Assembly: GCF_010668395.1 (NCBI RefSeq)
Contig: NZ_WUEY01000003.1
Coordinates: 558,001 to 622,000 of the forward strand
Origin: Martinezella lusitana
GTDB taxonomy: Bacteria; Pseudomonadota; Alphaproteobacteria; Rhizobiales; Rhizobiaceae
Length of the DNA stretch: 64,000 bases
Direction of reading: 5' to 3'
The notes under the pieces were generated by a model. That model did not search any database. It saw only the letters and a list, made by a program, of their open reading frames with translations, and had not been told where the DNA came from. Of the stretch, positions 46,283 to 54,850 are shown piece after piece. Every line of letters begins with the position of its first letter. The first letter of the stretch is position 1. The position numbers were made by a program, and so were the translations under genes.

Positions 46283-48169
46283 ATGGCAGACCGCAAGAAG
46301 ACCATATCGGCGGATTCCAGCAATCCATTGAATACCCTCGTCAATCTCTGGCCGTATATGTGGCCCGCCGGGCGCATGGATCTGAAGATGCGCGTGATCT
46401 GGGCGACCGTCTTCCTGCTGGTCTCGAAATTCGTCCTGCTGCTGGTCCCCTATTTCTTCAAATGGTCGGTCGACGCGCTGAACGGCAAGCTCGACATGCA
46501 GGGCATCCTGCCGGCCTTCATGGTGGGCGCCATCGCGTTGATCGTCGCCACGAACCTGACGCGCCTCATCCAGCTCGGTCTCAACCAGCTGCGCGACGCG
46601 CTGTTTGCCAGCGTCGGCCAGTATGCGGTGCGCCAGCTGGCCTACAGGACGTTCGTGCACATGCACGAACTGTCGCTGCGCTTCCATCTGGAGCGAAAGA
46701 CCGGCGGCCTCTCGCGCATCATCGAACGCGGCACCAAGGGCATCGAGACCATTGTCCGCTTCACCATTCTCAACACGTTTCCGACCTTCATCGAGTTCCT
46801 GCTGACCGCCATCATCTTCTGGCGCGGCTACGGCTTCTCCTATCTCGCCGTCACGGCAGTCACCGTCTGGCTCTATATCTGGTTCACCGTCAGGGCGAGC
46901 GACTGGCGCATTTCCATCCGCCGGACGATGAACGACAGCGATACCGACGCCAATACCAAGGCGATCGATTCGCTCCTGAACTTCGAAACCGTCAAATATT
47001 TCGGCAACGAGGAGATGGAGGCCAAGCGCTTCGACCAATCGATGGCGCGCTACGAGAAGGCCGCCACCAGCGTCTGGACCTCGCTCGGCTGGCTGAATTT
47101 CGGCCAGGGCGTGATCTTCGGCCTCGGCACGACCGTCATGATGGTCATTTCCGGCTGGTCCGTTCTCAACGGCCACCAGACGGTCGGCGATTTCGTCTTC
47201 GTCAACGCCATGTTGCTGCAGCTCTCGGTGCCGCTGAACTTCATCGGCTTCGTCTATCGCGAGATACGCCAGGGCCTGACCGATATCGAGGAGATGTTCG
47301 ATCTGCTCGAGGTCAAGCCCGAGGTGCTCGACGCGCCCGACGCCAGGGAGCTGGTCATCGGCAATGGTGCGATTTCCTTCAAGGACGTGCATTTCGCCTA
47401 TGACCCGGCGCGGCCGATCCTGAAAGGCATTTCCTTCGAGGTGCCCGCGGGCAAGACGGTTGCCGTGGTCGGTCCCTCGGGTGCCGGAAAATCGACGCTG
47501 TCGCGCCTCCTCTACCGCTTCTACGACGTGCAAAGCGGAACGATCACCATCGACGACCAGGACCTGCGCACCGTGACGCAGAAGAGCCTGCGCAAGGTCA
47601 TCGGCATGGTGCCGCAGGACACCGTGCTCTTCAACGACACCATCGCCTACAACATTCGCTACGGCCGGCCGGGCGCAAGCGAGGCCGAGGTGACGACGGC
47701 GGCCGAAATCGCCCAGATCGGCGAATTCATCCGCCATCTGCCCGAAGGCTTCGACACCAAGGTCGGCGAACGCGGCCTCAAATTGTCGGGCGGCGAGAAG
47801 CAGCGCGTCGCCATCGCCCGCACCGTTCTCAAGTCGCCGCCGGTTCTGATCCTCGATGAAGCGACCTCCGCGCTGGATACGACGACCGAGCGCGAGATAC
47901 AGGCCGCCCTCGACGTCGTTTCCAAAAACCGCACGACGCTGGTCATCGCCCATCGCCTCTCGACCGTGATCGGCGCGGACGAAATCATCGTGCTGAAAAG
48001 CGGCGTCATCGCCGAGCGCGGCACCCATGCCGCCCTGCTGGCGCAGAACGGGCTCTACGCCTCCATGTGGAGCCGCCAGCGCGAGGCAACCCAGGCCGAG
48101 GAGCATCTGAAGCAGGTGCGCGAGAACGACGACCTGGGCGTGGTCAACCGGCTGGCGCCGGCAAGCTGA
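46283..48169 (+). CDS. Atm1/HMT1-type ABC exporter (fused permease-ATPase)
   Basis: A protein of 628 residues. The membrane domain (about 1-330, six segments) has the Atm1-type stretches ALFASVGQYAVRQLAYRTF and NDSDTDANTKAIDSLLNFE, VKYFGNEEMEA. The ATPase has Walker [20 protein letters not shown], signature LKLSGGEKQRVAIART and Walker B VLILDEATSALD. Mitochondrial Atm1 and its bacterial relatives export glutathione-linked sulfur species or glutathione-metal complexes and protect against heavy metals. The substrate here is inferred by family. It stands alone between a terminator and the phosphatase gene. Confidence 0.93.
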   Translation: MADRKKTISADSSNPLNTLVNLWPYMWPAGRMDLKMRVIWATVFLLVSKFVLLLVPYFFKWSVDALNGKLDMQGILPAFMVGAIALIVATNLTRLIQLGLNQLRDALFASVGQYAVRQLAYRTFVHMHELSLRFHLERKTGGLSRIIERGTKGIETIVRFTILNTFPTFIEFLLTAIIFWRGYGFSYLAVTAVTVWLYIWFTVRASDWRISIRRTMNDSDTDANTKAIDSLLNFETVKYFGNEEMEAKRFDQSMARYEKAATSVWTSLGWLNFGQGVIFGLGTTVMMVISGWSVLNGHQTVGDFVFVNAMLLQLSVPLNFIGFVYREIRQGLTDIEEMFDLLEVKPEVLDAPDARELVIGNGAISFKDVHFAYDPARPILKGISFEVPAGKTVAVVGPSGAGKSTLSRLLYRFYDVQSGTITIDDQDLRTVTQKSLRKVIGMVPQDTVLFNDTIAYNIRYGRPGASEAEVTTAAEIAQIGEFIRHLPEGFDTKVGERGLKLSGGEKQRVAIARTVLKSPPVLILDEATSALDTTTEREIQAALDVVSKNRTTLVIAHRLSTVIGADEIIVLKSGVIAERGTHAALLAQNGLYASMWSRQREATQAEEHLKQVRENDDLGVVNRLAPAS

Positions 48170-48273
48170 GCAACCATGCGAAGCGCCGCGTCCTGCGGCC
48201 TTTCGAAAGCCTCTGCGCGTACCGGTTATGCACCGGCAGTTGTCACGCGCCTGAGATGACAGCTTGCTAGGTA

Positions 48274-48299
48274 CGGGGCTCAACTTCAAGGGAGCCCCG
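48274..48299 (+). promoter_or_regulatory. Hairpin covering the Shine-Dalgarno of the acid phosphatase gene
   Basis: CGGGGCTC (48274-48281) pairs perfectly with GAGCCCCG (48292-48299), ending two bases before the ATG at 48302. The only plausible SD, AAGGGAG (48288-48294), lies partly in the loop and partly in the right arm, so folding would limit ribosome access. Confidence 0.55.
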
Positions 48300-48301
48300 A
48301 A

Positions 48302-49000
48302 ATGCGTACTTTTGCCAAAGCCTTAACACTGCTGCTCGTGGTCGGCCTCGCCTCGCCGGTTTTTGCCGATGATGCCAAGCCGTTTACCGACGCCAAGGAA
48401 GTCAACCTTCTCGATCTGCTGCCGCCGCCGCCTGCCAATGATTCGGCGCAGATGAAGGCCGAACTCGGCGAAATCCTGACGATCCAGGTAACCCGCACGC
48501 CGGAAATGGCGGCTCGCGCCGTGGCCGATGCGGAAGAGAACGTCTGGCGCTTCTCCGACGTCATCGACAATCCGAAGTTCACCAAGGAAAACCTGCCGAA
48601 GTTCTCGGCCTTCTTCGATCGCATCGTCGAGACCGAAGGCGCTGTCGTCGATCCGGCCAAGGATGTCTGGAAGCGCCCGCGTCCGCATCTCTACAGCGAT
48701 CTGGTGAAGCCGATCGTGCCGCTCTCCAAGTCCGGTTCCTATCCGTCCGGCCACACCACGCTCGGCACGCTGATGGGCATCGTGCTGTCGAACATGGTGC
48801 CGGAAAAGCGCGCCGTCATCATGACTCGCGCCTGGGAATACGGTCACAACCGCGTCGTCGGCGGCATTCATTACGCGACCGACATCGAAGCCGGCCGCAT
48901 CGCCGGCACCGTCATCGCGGAGACCATCATGACGCATGACGACTACAAGAGCGAGTATGAAGGCGCCAAGGCCGAGCTGCGCGCCGCTCTCGGTCTCTGA
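48302..49000 (+). CDS. Class A non-specific acid phosphatase, secreted
   Basis: A protein of 232 residues with a signal peptide (FAKALTLLLVVGLASPVFADD) and the PAP2/class A acid phosphatase triad KRPRPHLY, GSYPSGHTTLGTL and RVVGGIHYATDIEAGR. These enzymes dephosphorylate a broad range of organic phosphates in the periplasm. The SD lies in a hairpin, and a terminator follows 28 bases after the stop, so it is probably monocistronic. Confidence 0.93.
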   Translation: MRTFAKALTLLLVVGLASPVFADDAKPFTDAKEVNLLDLLPPPPANDSAQMKAELGEILTIQVTRTPEMAARAVADAEENVWRFSDVIDNPKFTKENLPKFSAFFDRIVETEGAVVDPAKDVWKRPRPHLYSDLVKPIVPLSKSGSYPSGHTTLGTLMGIVLSNMVPEKRAVIMTRAWEYGHNRVVGGIHYATDIEAGRIAGTVIAETIMTHDDYKSEYEGAKAELRAALGL

Positions 49001-49027
49001 TTTTCGTTCGACCATCACAGGACATGC

Positions 49028-49058
49028 AAGGCCGCCGGATTCCATCGGCGGCCTTTTC
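49028..49058 (+). terminator. Intrinsic terminator after the acid phosphatase gene
   Basis: AAGGCCGCCG (49028-49037) pairs perfectly with CGGCGGCCTT (49046-49055), then TTTTC continues. The remaining 240 bases before psd hold its promoter region and no visible gene. Confidence 0.85.
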
Positions 49059-49299
49059 ACTATCTCTCGCGGGCAACACTTTTCAACGCGGGGGATCGTC
49101 GGCATCCTGGCCCGAGGCGGATTGCGCTGGGGGCGAGCGTGCGAAACCATTGCCCATGACCGAGTTTGCCTGTAGTCACGCTCGACTGGTAATCAGAGCA
49201 AGACCGCTTATCTTGTTCTCATTCTTTTGACTGGCATGATCTCGCCCGGCGACCGCAACACGGTTTTTGGATGAGGCGCCCTAACGGAGTAGGCCATAG

Positions 49300-49998
49300 A
49301 TGAGCTTGTTGAACAGCGTACGCAACGTCATCGTTCCGGTGCACAAGGAAGGCTATCCCTTCGTTGCAGGTTTCTTCGTCGCGTCGCTGGTGCTGGGCTG
49401 GATCTTCAAGCCGCTGTTCTGGATCGGCCTGATCTTGACGCTGTGGTGCGCCTATTTCTTCCGCGACCCCGAGCGCATGACGCCGCAGGACGACGATCTG
49501 GCGGTGTCGCCTGCCGACGGCCGGGTGTCCGGCGTGCAGATGGTGACGCCGCCGGCGGAGCTCAATCTCGGCAGCCTGCCCATGCTGCGCATCTCGATCT
49601 TCATGAACGTGTTCGACTGCCATGTGAATCGTTCGCCGATGCGCGGCCGCATCACCAACATCGCCTACCGCCAGGGCAGCTTCCTCAATGCGGAACTCGA
49701 CAAGGCCAGCGAACAGAACGAGCGCAACGGCCTCGTCATCGAAACCAAGCACGGCGAGATCGGCGTGGTGCAGATCGCCGGCCTCGTCGCCCGCCGCATC
49801 CTTTGCTTCGTCAATCCGAACGAGCCGCTCGATGCCGGCGAGCGCATCGGGCTGATCCGCTTCGGCTCGCGCCTCGATATCTTTCTGCCCGAAGGCGCTT
49901 CGTCGCGGGTCGCCATCGGCCAGCGGGCGATCGCCGGCGAGACCGTCATTGCCGAATTCGGCTCGGCAAAAGGCCCGACCGTTAGCCGCCGCAGCTGA
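49300..49998 (+). CDS. psd: Phosphatidylserine decarboxylase (short form)
   Basis: A protein of 232 residues of the short proteobacterial Psd type. Membrane-associated segments ([32 protein letters not shown]) precede the catalytic region [29 protein letters not shown]. The self-cleavage site is RFGSRLD, where Ser becomes the pyruvoyl group. It makes phosphatidylethanolamine. It starts an operon with pssA 20 bases downstream. Confidence 0.95.
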   Translation: MSLLNSVRNVIVPVHKEGYPFVAGFFVASLVLGWIFKPLFWIGLILTLWCAYFFRDPERMTPQDDDLAVSPADGRVSGVQMVTPPAELNLGSLPMLRISIFMNVFDCHVNRSPMRGRITNIAYRQGSFLNAELDKASEQNERNGLVIETKHGEIGVVQIAGLVARRILCFVNPNEPLDAGERIGLIRFGSRLDIFLPEGASSRVAIGQRAIAGETVIAEFGSAKGPTVSRRS

Positions 49999-50018
49999 AC
50001 CCTAGGAACACGAGCGAG

Positions 50019-50879
50019 ATGAAAACGCCTTTTCCGCCTTTCGAGCCGCATGGGCCCAACGATGAAGCGCGTGGGCCGCGCCTGCGGGAGATCCCGCTTC
50101 GGCTGATCGTGCCGAACATGATCACCGTGCTGGCGATCTGTGCGGGCCTGACGGGCATTCGCCTCGCTTTCGAAGGCCGCTACGAGCTTGCCGTCGTCGC
50201 CGTGCTGGTCGCGGCCTTCCTCGACGGCATCGACGGGCGCGTGGCGCGGTTGATGAAGGCCACCTCGAAATTCGGTGCGCAGATGGATTCGCTCGCCGAT
50301 ATCGTCAATTTCGGGGTTGCGCCGGCTCTCGTGGTCTATGTCTTCCTGCTCGACCAGGCCCGTTCGCTCGGCTGGATTGCCGCGCTGATCTATACGATCG
50401 CCGCCGGCCTTCGGCTCGCCCGCTTCAACGTCATGGCCGAACGCGAGCACAAGGCCTCCTGGCAGTCCGAATATTTCGTCGGCGTGCCGGCACCGGCGGG
50501 CGCCATGCTGGTGCTCCTGCCGGTCTACCTCGGCTTTCTGGGGCTGACGCCGGACCGGGCCTTCGCCTATTGGGGTTCCGCCTACACCGTCCTCATCGGC
50601 TTTCTGCTGGTCAGCCGCCTGCCCGTCTGGTCCGGCAAGTCGGAAGGCAGCGGCATCAGGCGCGATCTGGTCCTTCCGATCATGCTAGGCATCGTCGTCT
50701 ATGTCGCGCTGCTGATGAGCTACACATGGCATGTCATGGTGGTGACCGTTGCTGTCTATCTGCTGTCGCTGCCCCTGGGCGCGCGCTCCTGGGCCAAGAA
50801 ATACGGCACCTACACGATCAATGGACCTGGCGATCCCAATGTCGACGATTCCAACGACGACATCGGCCGGCATATCTAG
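50019..50879 (+). CDS. pssA: CDP-diacylglycerol-serine O-phosphatidyltransferase
   Basis: A protein of 286 residues with several membrane segments and the CDP-alcohol phosphotransferase signature DG-x2-(G)R-x8-G-x3-D-x3-D, seen as DGIDGRVARLMKATSKFGAQ followed by MDSLADIVNF. It makes phosphatidylserine, the Psd substrate, so psd-pssA encode consecutive steps. This is the type II (membrane) PssA, the form used in rhizobia and Bacillus, not the E. coli form. Confidence 0.95.
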   Translation: MKTPFPPFEPHGPNDEARGPRLREIPLRLIVPNMITVLAICAGLTGIRLAFEGRYELAVVAVLVAAFLDGIDGRVARLMKATSKFGAQMDSLADIVNFGVAPALVVYVFLLDQARSLGWIAALIYTIAAGLRLARFNVMAEREHKASWQSEYFVGVPAPAGAMLVLLPVYLGFLGLTPDRAFAYWGSAYTVLIGFLLVSRLPVWSGKSEGSGIRRDLVLPIMLGIVVYVALLMSYTWHVMVVTVAVYLLSLPLGARSWAKKYGTYTINGPGDPNVDDSNDDIGRHI

Positions 50880-51190
50880 CGACCGCACATAGGTCTTCCG
50901 CGGCATTCCCGCACTGCAACCGCAAGTCTTCAAACCTCCCTTGTCCGTCAAGGGCGCTGCGGTCGGCCGCGAGCTGACCCGCAAGCCGCGTTGACCTTGC
51001 ATTTCAGCGATTTCAAACATTGCGGCAGTGCGGAATCTACACGAGGATTCGGCGCTAATCTCTCGAAATATGGTCGTTGTTTATAAAAGCTGATTGGAAA
51101 ACGCCTTCGATTTGTCATGATTTACGACAAAAAGCACTACTCGACAGTGAATCGCGAAATGCTCCGGGGGAGCATGGTGAGGAGTGAAAC
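50880..51190. other. 311-bp region before the 46-residue protein gene
   Basis: No other gene is seen. It has a CCCTTG-TCCGT-CAAGGG hairpin (50938-50954) after pssA without a T run, an AT-rich stretch with TTTATAAAA near 51080 that could be a -10 region, and the hairpin described at 51159-51175. Confidence 0.5.
51159..51175 (+). promoter_or_regulatory. Leader hairpin just before the SD of the 46-residue protein
   Basis: ATGCTCC-GGG-GGAGCAT is a perfect 7-bp stem ending at the base before GGTGAGGAG (51176-51184). It could influence translation or transcript stability. Confidence 0.45.
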
Positions 51191-51331
51191 ATGACGCAGA
51201 AGAAAGACGAAGCGGCACAACCGCAAGCAAAGATCGATCCTAGCAAGCATTATCGTCCGCTGGGCCTGAAGGCAGTTCTCGCAGCTCACATGATGCTGAA
51301 GACCAAGCCTCTCAAGAAGAAGATTGCCTAA
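51191..51331 (+). CDS. Small basic protein of 46 residues, function unknown
   Basis: ATG at 51191 follows GAGGAG with six bases between, and TAA is at 51329-51331. The product begins MTQKKDEAAQPQAKIDPSKH, continues YRPLGLKAVLAAHMMLKTKP, and ends LKKKIA. It is Lys-rich with a short amphipathic or hydrophobic middle (GLKAVLAAHMM). The good SD and coherent composition argue for a real gene. I do not recognise a family. Alone between pssA and a converging SRAP gene. Confidence 0.65.
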   Translation: MTQKKDEAAQPQAKIDPSKHYRPLGLKAVLAAHMMLKTKPLKKKIA

Positions 51332-51343
51332 GACTATCGTCCG

Positions 51344-51404
51344 GCCGATCGCCAGATGGCGTCGGCAGACGGCGTTTCCGGTCGCTGGCCGCCGAAGGGC
51401 GGCC
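51344..51404. terminator. Pair of hairpins between converging genes
   Basis: GCCGA(T)CGCC-AGAT-GGCG-TCGGC (51344-51366) and GGCCGCC-GAAG-GGCGGCC (51387-51404) are both stable but lack T runs. They may end the small gene on one side and the SRAP gene on the other. Confidence 0.4.
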
Positions 51405-51406
51405 GC

Positions 51407-52171
51407 TTAGAGAAGGCTCAACTGGCCATCCTCGGGATCCTGCTTCTTCGGCGGCTTCCTCACCGGATCGAGCGCTATGGGCGTCTGCACGTCCGGCCCC
51501 ATGTTCGCGACCTTGTTGACGCGATCCGAAACCGGGACAGCCTCGAAAAAATCCTCCTGGGCCGGCCTCATCAGATCGAGGACATCGCGCGGCTCCTGCG
51601 TCTTGCAATCGAGCCAGCGGGCGAAATCCTCCGGCTTGATGACGACAGGCATGCGGTCATGGATGGAGCGGATGGCGCTATTTGCCGCCGTCGTCAGGAT
51701 CGCGCCGGTATCGACTTCCGAACCGTCGGCCGACGCCCAGGTTTCCATCAGCCCGGCAAAGGCGATGGCGCCGCCGCTGCGTGGCCGGATCCAGTAGGCC
51801 TGCGGCTTCTCGCCGCTTTCCTTCGAAGGTCGGTGCCATTCGTAGAAGCCGGATGCCGGGACGAGGATGCGGCGATGGCGCATGGCTGCGCGGAAGGACG
51901 CCTTGCCGATTGCCGTTTCGGCGCGCGCGTTGATCAGCAGGGGAAATTCCTTGGGGTCCTTTACCCAGGCGGGCGTAAAGCCCCAGCGCACCAGCAGCGC
52001 GCGGCGATCCGGCAGGTTGCTGCCCGGCAATTGCCTGTCACCGGCAATGACGACCAGGATCGGCTGCGTCGGCGCGATATTGTAACGCGCTGGGAAACCT
52101 TCATTCAGCAGGACGCCGAGCGCTTCCCCAACCTGGTCTGCCGTCGATGTCAAAGCAAAACGTCCGCACAT
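51407..52171 (-). CDS. SRAP (SOS response-associated peptidase, YedK/HMCES) family protein
   Basis: A protein of 254 residues starting MCGRFALTST; Cys2 becomes N-terminal after Met removal and forms a thiazolidine link to abasic sites in single-stranded DNA. Also present are NIAPTQPILVV, the Asn in LLINARAETA, the Glu in VPASGFYEWHRP and the His in IRSIHDRMPVVI. The start is fixed by Cys2; the longer open frame upstream is not used. It follows ynfA on the same strand. The C-terminus is Pro/Lys-rich. Confidence 0.94.
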   Translation of the reverse strand: MCGRFALTSTADQVGEALGVLLNEGFPARYNIAPTQPILVVIAGDRQLPGSNLPDRRALLVRWGFTPAWVKDPKEFPLLINARAETAIGKASFRAAMRHRRILVPASGFYEWHRPSKESGEKPQAYWIRPRSGGAIAFAGLMETWASADGSEVDTGAILTTAANSAIRSIHDRMPVVIKPEDFARWLDCKTQEPRDVLDLMRPAQEDFFEAVPVSDRVNKVANMGPDVQTPIALDPVRKPPKKQDPEDGQLSLL

Positions 52172-52214
52172 GGGACTTGTTTTGCACCCGGAGAGCGGCG
52201 GGTCAAGCTCAAGC

Positions 52215-52535
52215 TCAGCCGCGTGGGCCAAGGAGAATGATCGCCGCACCGGCGAGGCAGACGGCTGCGCCGGAAACATCCCATCGGTCCGGCAACCGCC
52301 CCTCGACCAGCCAGAGCCAGAGGATGGAGGCAACGATATAAACGCCGCCATAGGCGGCAAAGGTACGCCCTGCGGCTTCGCTCGGCACCAAGGCAAGCAG
52401 CCAGGCAAAGAGCGCGAGCGAGACAAGTCCGGGCGCCAGCCACCAGACCGGCTTTGACAGGCGCAGCCATGCCCAGAAGGCGAAGCAGCCGGCAATTTCA
52501 GCCAAGGCGGCCAGAGCATACAGCCCGTAGATCAT
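52215..52535 (-). CDS. YnfA family membrane protein (UPF0060)
   Basis: A protein of 106 residues with four hydrophobic segments. It starts [20 protein letters not shown] and contains [42 protein letters not shown]0060 proteins belong to the small drug resistance-like membrane proteins with poorly known substrates. ATG at 52535 has GGGGCGGA upstream, and matches the usual family start; another ATG lies five codons earlier. It lies 43 bases upstream of the SRAP gene. Confidence 0.9.
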   Translation of the reverse strand: MIYGLYALAALAEIAGCFAFWAWLRLSKPVWWLAPGLVSLALFAWLLALVPSEAAGRTFAAYGGVYIVASILWLWLVEGRLPDRWDVSGAAVCLAGAAIILLGPRG

Positions 52536-52691
52536 GCGTTTCCGCCCCATATCCCGCGCGCAGAATCGACGCGCGCCGACAGCGAGTTAAGGGTCTTTCA
52601 TGAAAGACAGCAAGGGTCGTTTCCTGTAGAGGTGGGCCGGTGATGCCGCGTCATCGCCCACAAATCTCCTCTTCCCGATGCAAAGCGATCC

Positions 52692-53111
52692 ATGACCTCT
52701 GTTCCCCGCCCTGCCTCTTCCGCCATTCTCGAACGCAACGGCCGCTTCCTGCTGGTATTGCGCAGCAATCCGCCATCCGCCGATATGTATGCCTTTCCGG
52801 GCGGTCGAGCCGAGGCGGGAGAAACGCCGGCCGATGCGGCGCTGCGCGAATTCAGGGAAGAGACCGGCATAACCGCCCGCAATCCCCGCCTGTTCGAGAC
52901 CTATGACCTGCGCTCCCACGCAGCGGACGGGACGCTGACAAGCCACTTCCTGCTCTCGGTCTTCCTCGTGGATGCCGACGAGGATGCCGTCGCCGAAGCG
53001 GCCGACGATGCCGCCGCCATCGGCTGGTACACGCTGGAAGAGGTGCGCACCCTGCCCGTTCCGGCAAGCGTTCTCGAATGCGTGGAACGGCTGGCAGCGG
53101 CGAGACCCTAG
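52692..53111 (+). CDS. Nudix hydrolase
   Basis: A protein of 139 residues with a complete Nudix box: GGRAEAGETPADAALREFRE then ETGI (G-x5-E-x7-REU-x-EE-x-GU). It should hydrolyse a nucleoside diphosphate linked to another moiety; the substrate is not predictable. It begins a + strand run with small envelope genes and is divergent from ynfA. Confidence 0.9.
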   Translation: MTSVPRPASSAILERNGRFLLVLRSNPPSADMYAFPGGRAEAGETPADAALREFREETGITARNPRLFETYDLRSHAADGTLTSHFLLSVFLVDADEDAVAEAADDAAAIGWYTLEEVRTLPVPASVLECVERLAAARP

Positions 53112-53206
53112 CTCCGGCCGCGATATTAACGATGCTGAGCAATATCCGCGTGGAAACCACCCGACGCGCCTTGTTCCCGTCATGCTTGTTCGCTCAACAT
53201 GGTTAC

Positions 53207-53641
53207 ATGATTCATAACCGCCTTGGCCGACCGCTTCTGATCTGCATCGTGCTTGCCGCAGCCTTTCCCGCTGCGGCGCAGCCGGCAGCAAGCGTGCCGC
53301 CGGCTCAGGCGCCCGATGGCGGGAATGCGGGACAGCCCACTCCCTACGACGACCAGCTTTCCCGGCTTGCCGAAATTCTGGGCTCCATCGACTACCTGCG
53401 CAATCTTTGCAGCCCGACGCCGGAAGACGGATGGCGGGGCGACATGCAGCAGTTGCTCGATACGGAAACCAAGAGCGAGCCGGAACGCAAGGAAAAGCTG
53501 ACCGCCGCATTCAACCGTGGGTATCGGTCCTTCGCATCGGTTTACACGAACTGCACGCCGCAGGCTCTCGTCGCGGAAGAGCGATACCGTAACGAAGGTG
53601 CAACACTGGCGACAGAAATCACCGCCCGCTTTGGAAATTGA
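53207..53641 (+). CDS. TIGR02301-like secreted protein
   Basis: A protein of 144 residues with a signal peptide (LLICIVLAAAFPAAAQPA), then a Pro/Ala-rich linker and a conserved region YDDQLSRLAEILGSIDYLRN, LC..PTPEDGWRGDM, AAFNRGYRSFASVYTNC. Two cysteines probably form a disulfide. It matches the rhizobial protein type TIGR02301 with no known function. ATG at 53207 has no strong SD. Confidence 0.7.
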   Translation: MIHNRLGRPLLICIVLAAAFPAAAQPAASVPPAQAPDGGNAGQPTPYDDQLSRLAEILGSIDYLRNLCSPTPEDGWRGDMQQLLDTETKSEPERKEKLTAAFNRGYRSFASVYTNCTPQALVAEERYRNEGATLATEITARFGN

Positions 53642-53745
53642 CGATTTATTAACCCCTTTTCGTAGCGAGCCGTGTCGTTTTGAGAAAAGGCTGATAAAGT
53701 TGTTAAGCAAGTGGTAAGGACATGAACGTCTCGAGGAAAGAAACA

Positions 53746-54003
53746 ATGGAAACCAGCCTGAACGAAATCGACGACATGATCGTCCATGAAAAGATGCAGG
53801 CAGCGCTGGAATACCAGAACGAAGCTTGGGCCGATGGGATGGCTGACGGTATCGAGCCGGAAATCATCGCGGATGCCGCCATTGCCCATGCGATTCGCGA
53901 GACGATCCGTATTCAGGGTGAACAGGGCGCGGAAGCCTTGCTCGAATCGCTGCGCGAACGCATGCTCGCGGGTGAATTCTCTCCGAACCGAACCCTGCAA
54001 TAA
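53746..54003 (+). CDS. Small hypothetical protein (85 residues)
   Basis: The protein starts METSLNEIDDMIVHEKMQAA and is acidic, mostly helical by composition, with no signal peptide and no cysteine. I chose the ATG at 53746 because AGGA lies about 8 bases upstream; an ATG at 53722 is in frame but touches its SD. It is followed 15 bases later by a secreted hypothetical. No family recognised. Confidence 0.7.
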   Translation: METSLNEIDDMIVHEKMQAALEYQNEAWADGMADGIEPEIIADAAIAHAIRETIRIQGEQGAEALLESLRERMLAGEFSPNRTLQ

Positions 54004-54018
54004 CAATCAGAGATTGCC

Positions 54019-54777
54019 ATGCGTATGTTTCCAGGCAATGCGCTTTCCTGTTCCATTGCCTCGCTTGCCGCCGTAACCCTGCTTTTGGGCGGCACCGCCC
54101 TGCCGCTTCCGGCCCTTGCCTTTTCCCAGCTCAATCCGCCGGCTCCGCAGGCAAAGGACGCTGCGCAAACCACACAGCAAAAGAACGACAAGCCGGTCGA
54201 ACAGGCGCTGGAAGCTCCTTCCAACAACACGCTGCCGATGCCCGATCCGCTGATCAACAAGCAAGCCGACCAGAGCGGCGGCGATGCTTCCAATGCGAAT
54301 AAATCGGTCGAATTCCTTTTCGACATCGACAAGGCGCCGGAGCCGGTGCGGAAGCTCCGTGCGGCGATCGTCGAGGCTGCTGCCTCCGGCGATCTCGAGC
54401 GCCTGCGCCCGCTGATGAACATCGGCGCCGGCCTCAAGCAGACGCAGGTCACTGCCGACGATCCCGGTGAGGATCCGATCAAGACCCTGCATGACCTTTC
54501 GGGCGATCCCGACGGCATCGAGATCCTGTCCATCCTGCTCGACATCATGTCGACCGGCTTTGCCCATATCGACCAGGGAACTCCTGACGAAGTCTATGTA
54601 TGGCCCTATTTTGCCGAAAAGGACATCAAGACGCTCTCCACGCCGGAGAAGGTCGACATGATGCGCATCGTGACGGCGGGCGACTACGCCGACATGCTCG
54701 AATTCGGCGGCTACAATTTCTATCGCGTCGGCATTACGCCGGACGGCCGCTGGAAATTCTTCACCTCGGGCGAATGA
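54019..54777 (+). CDS. Secreted hypothetical protein (252 residues)
   Basis: A signal peptide (LAAVTLLLGGTALPLPALAF) is followed by a Gln/Pro/Asn-rich linker (about 35-95) and a globular region with KLRAAIVEAAASGDLERLRP, LLDIMSTGFAHIDQG, YVWPYFAEKDIKTL and MLEFGGYNFYRVGITPDGRW. I do not recognise a family; proteins of this kind are common in Rhizobiaceae as hypotheticals. It follows the 85-residue gene closely and ends before a strong hairpin. Confidence 0.75.
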   Translation: MRMFPGNALSCSIASLAAVTLLLGGTALPLPALAFSQLNPPAPQAKDAAQTTQQKNDKPVEQALEAPSNNTLPMPDPLINKQADQSGGDASNANKSVEFLFDIDKAPEPVRKLRAAIVEAAASGDLERLRPLMNIGAGLKQTQVTADDPGEDPIKTLHDLSGDPDGIEILSILLDIMSTGFAHIDQGTPDEVYVWPYFAEKDIKTLSTPEKVDMMRIVTAGDYADMLEFGGYNFYRVGITPDGRWKFFTSGE

Positions 54778-54779
54778 TC

Positions 54780-54807
54780 CGGCCGGGGAACTTGCGGTTC
54801 CCCGCCG
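54780..54807 (+). terminator. Strong hairpin between the secreted hypothetical and ygfZ
   Basis: CGGC(c)GGGGAAC (54780-54791) pairs with GTTCCCCGCCG (54797-54807) with one bulged base. There is no T run, so termination is not certain. Confidence 0.4.
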
Positions 54808-54850
54808 AAGGCCCTACCTCTGCGTGATAGGCCAAATCAGCGGATCCATC

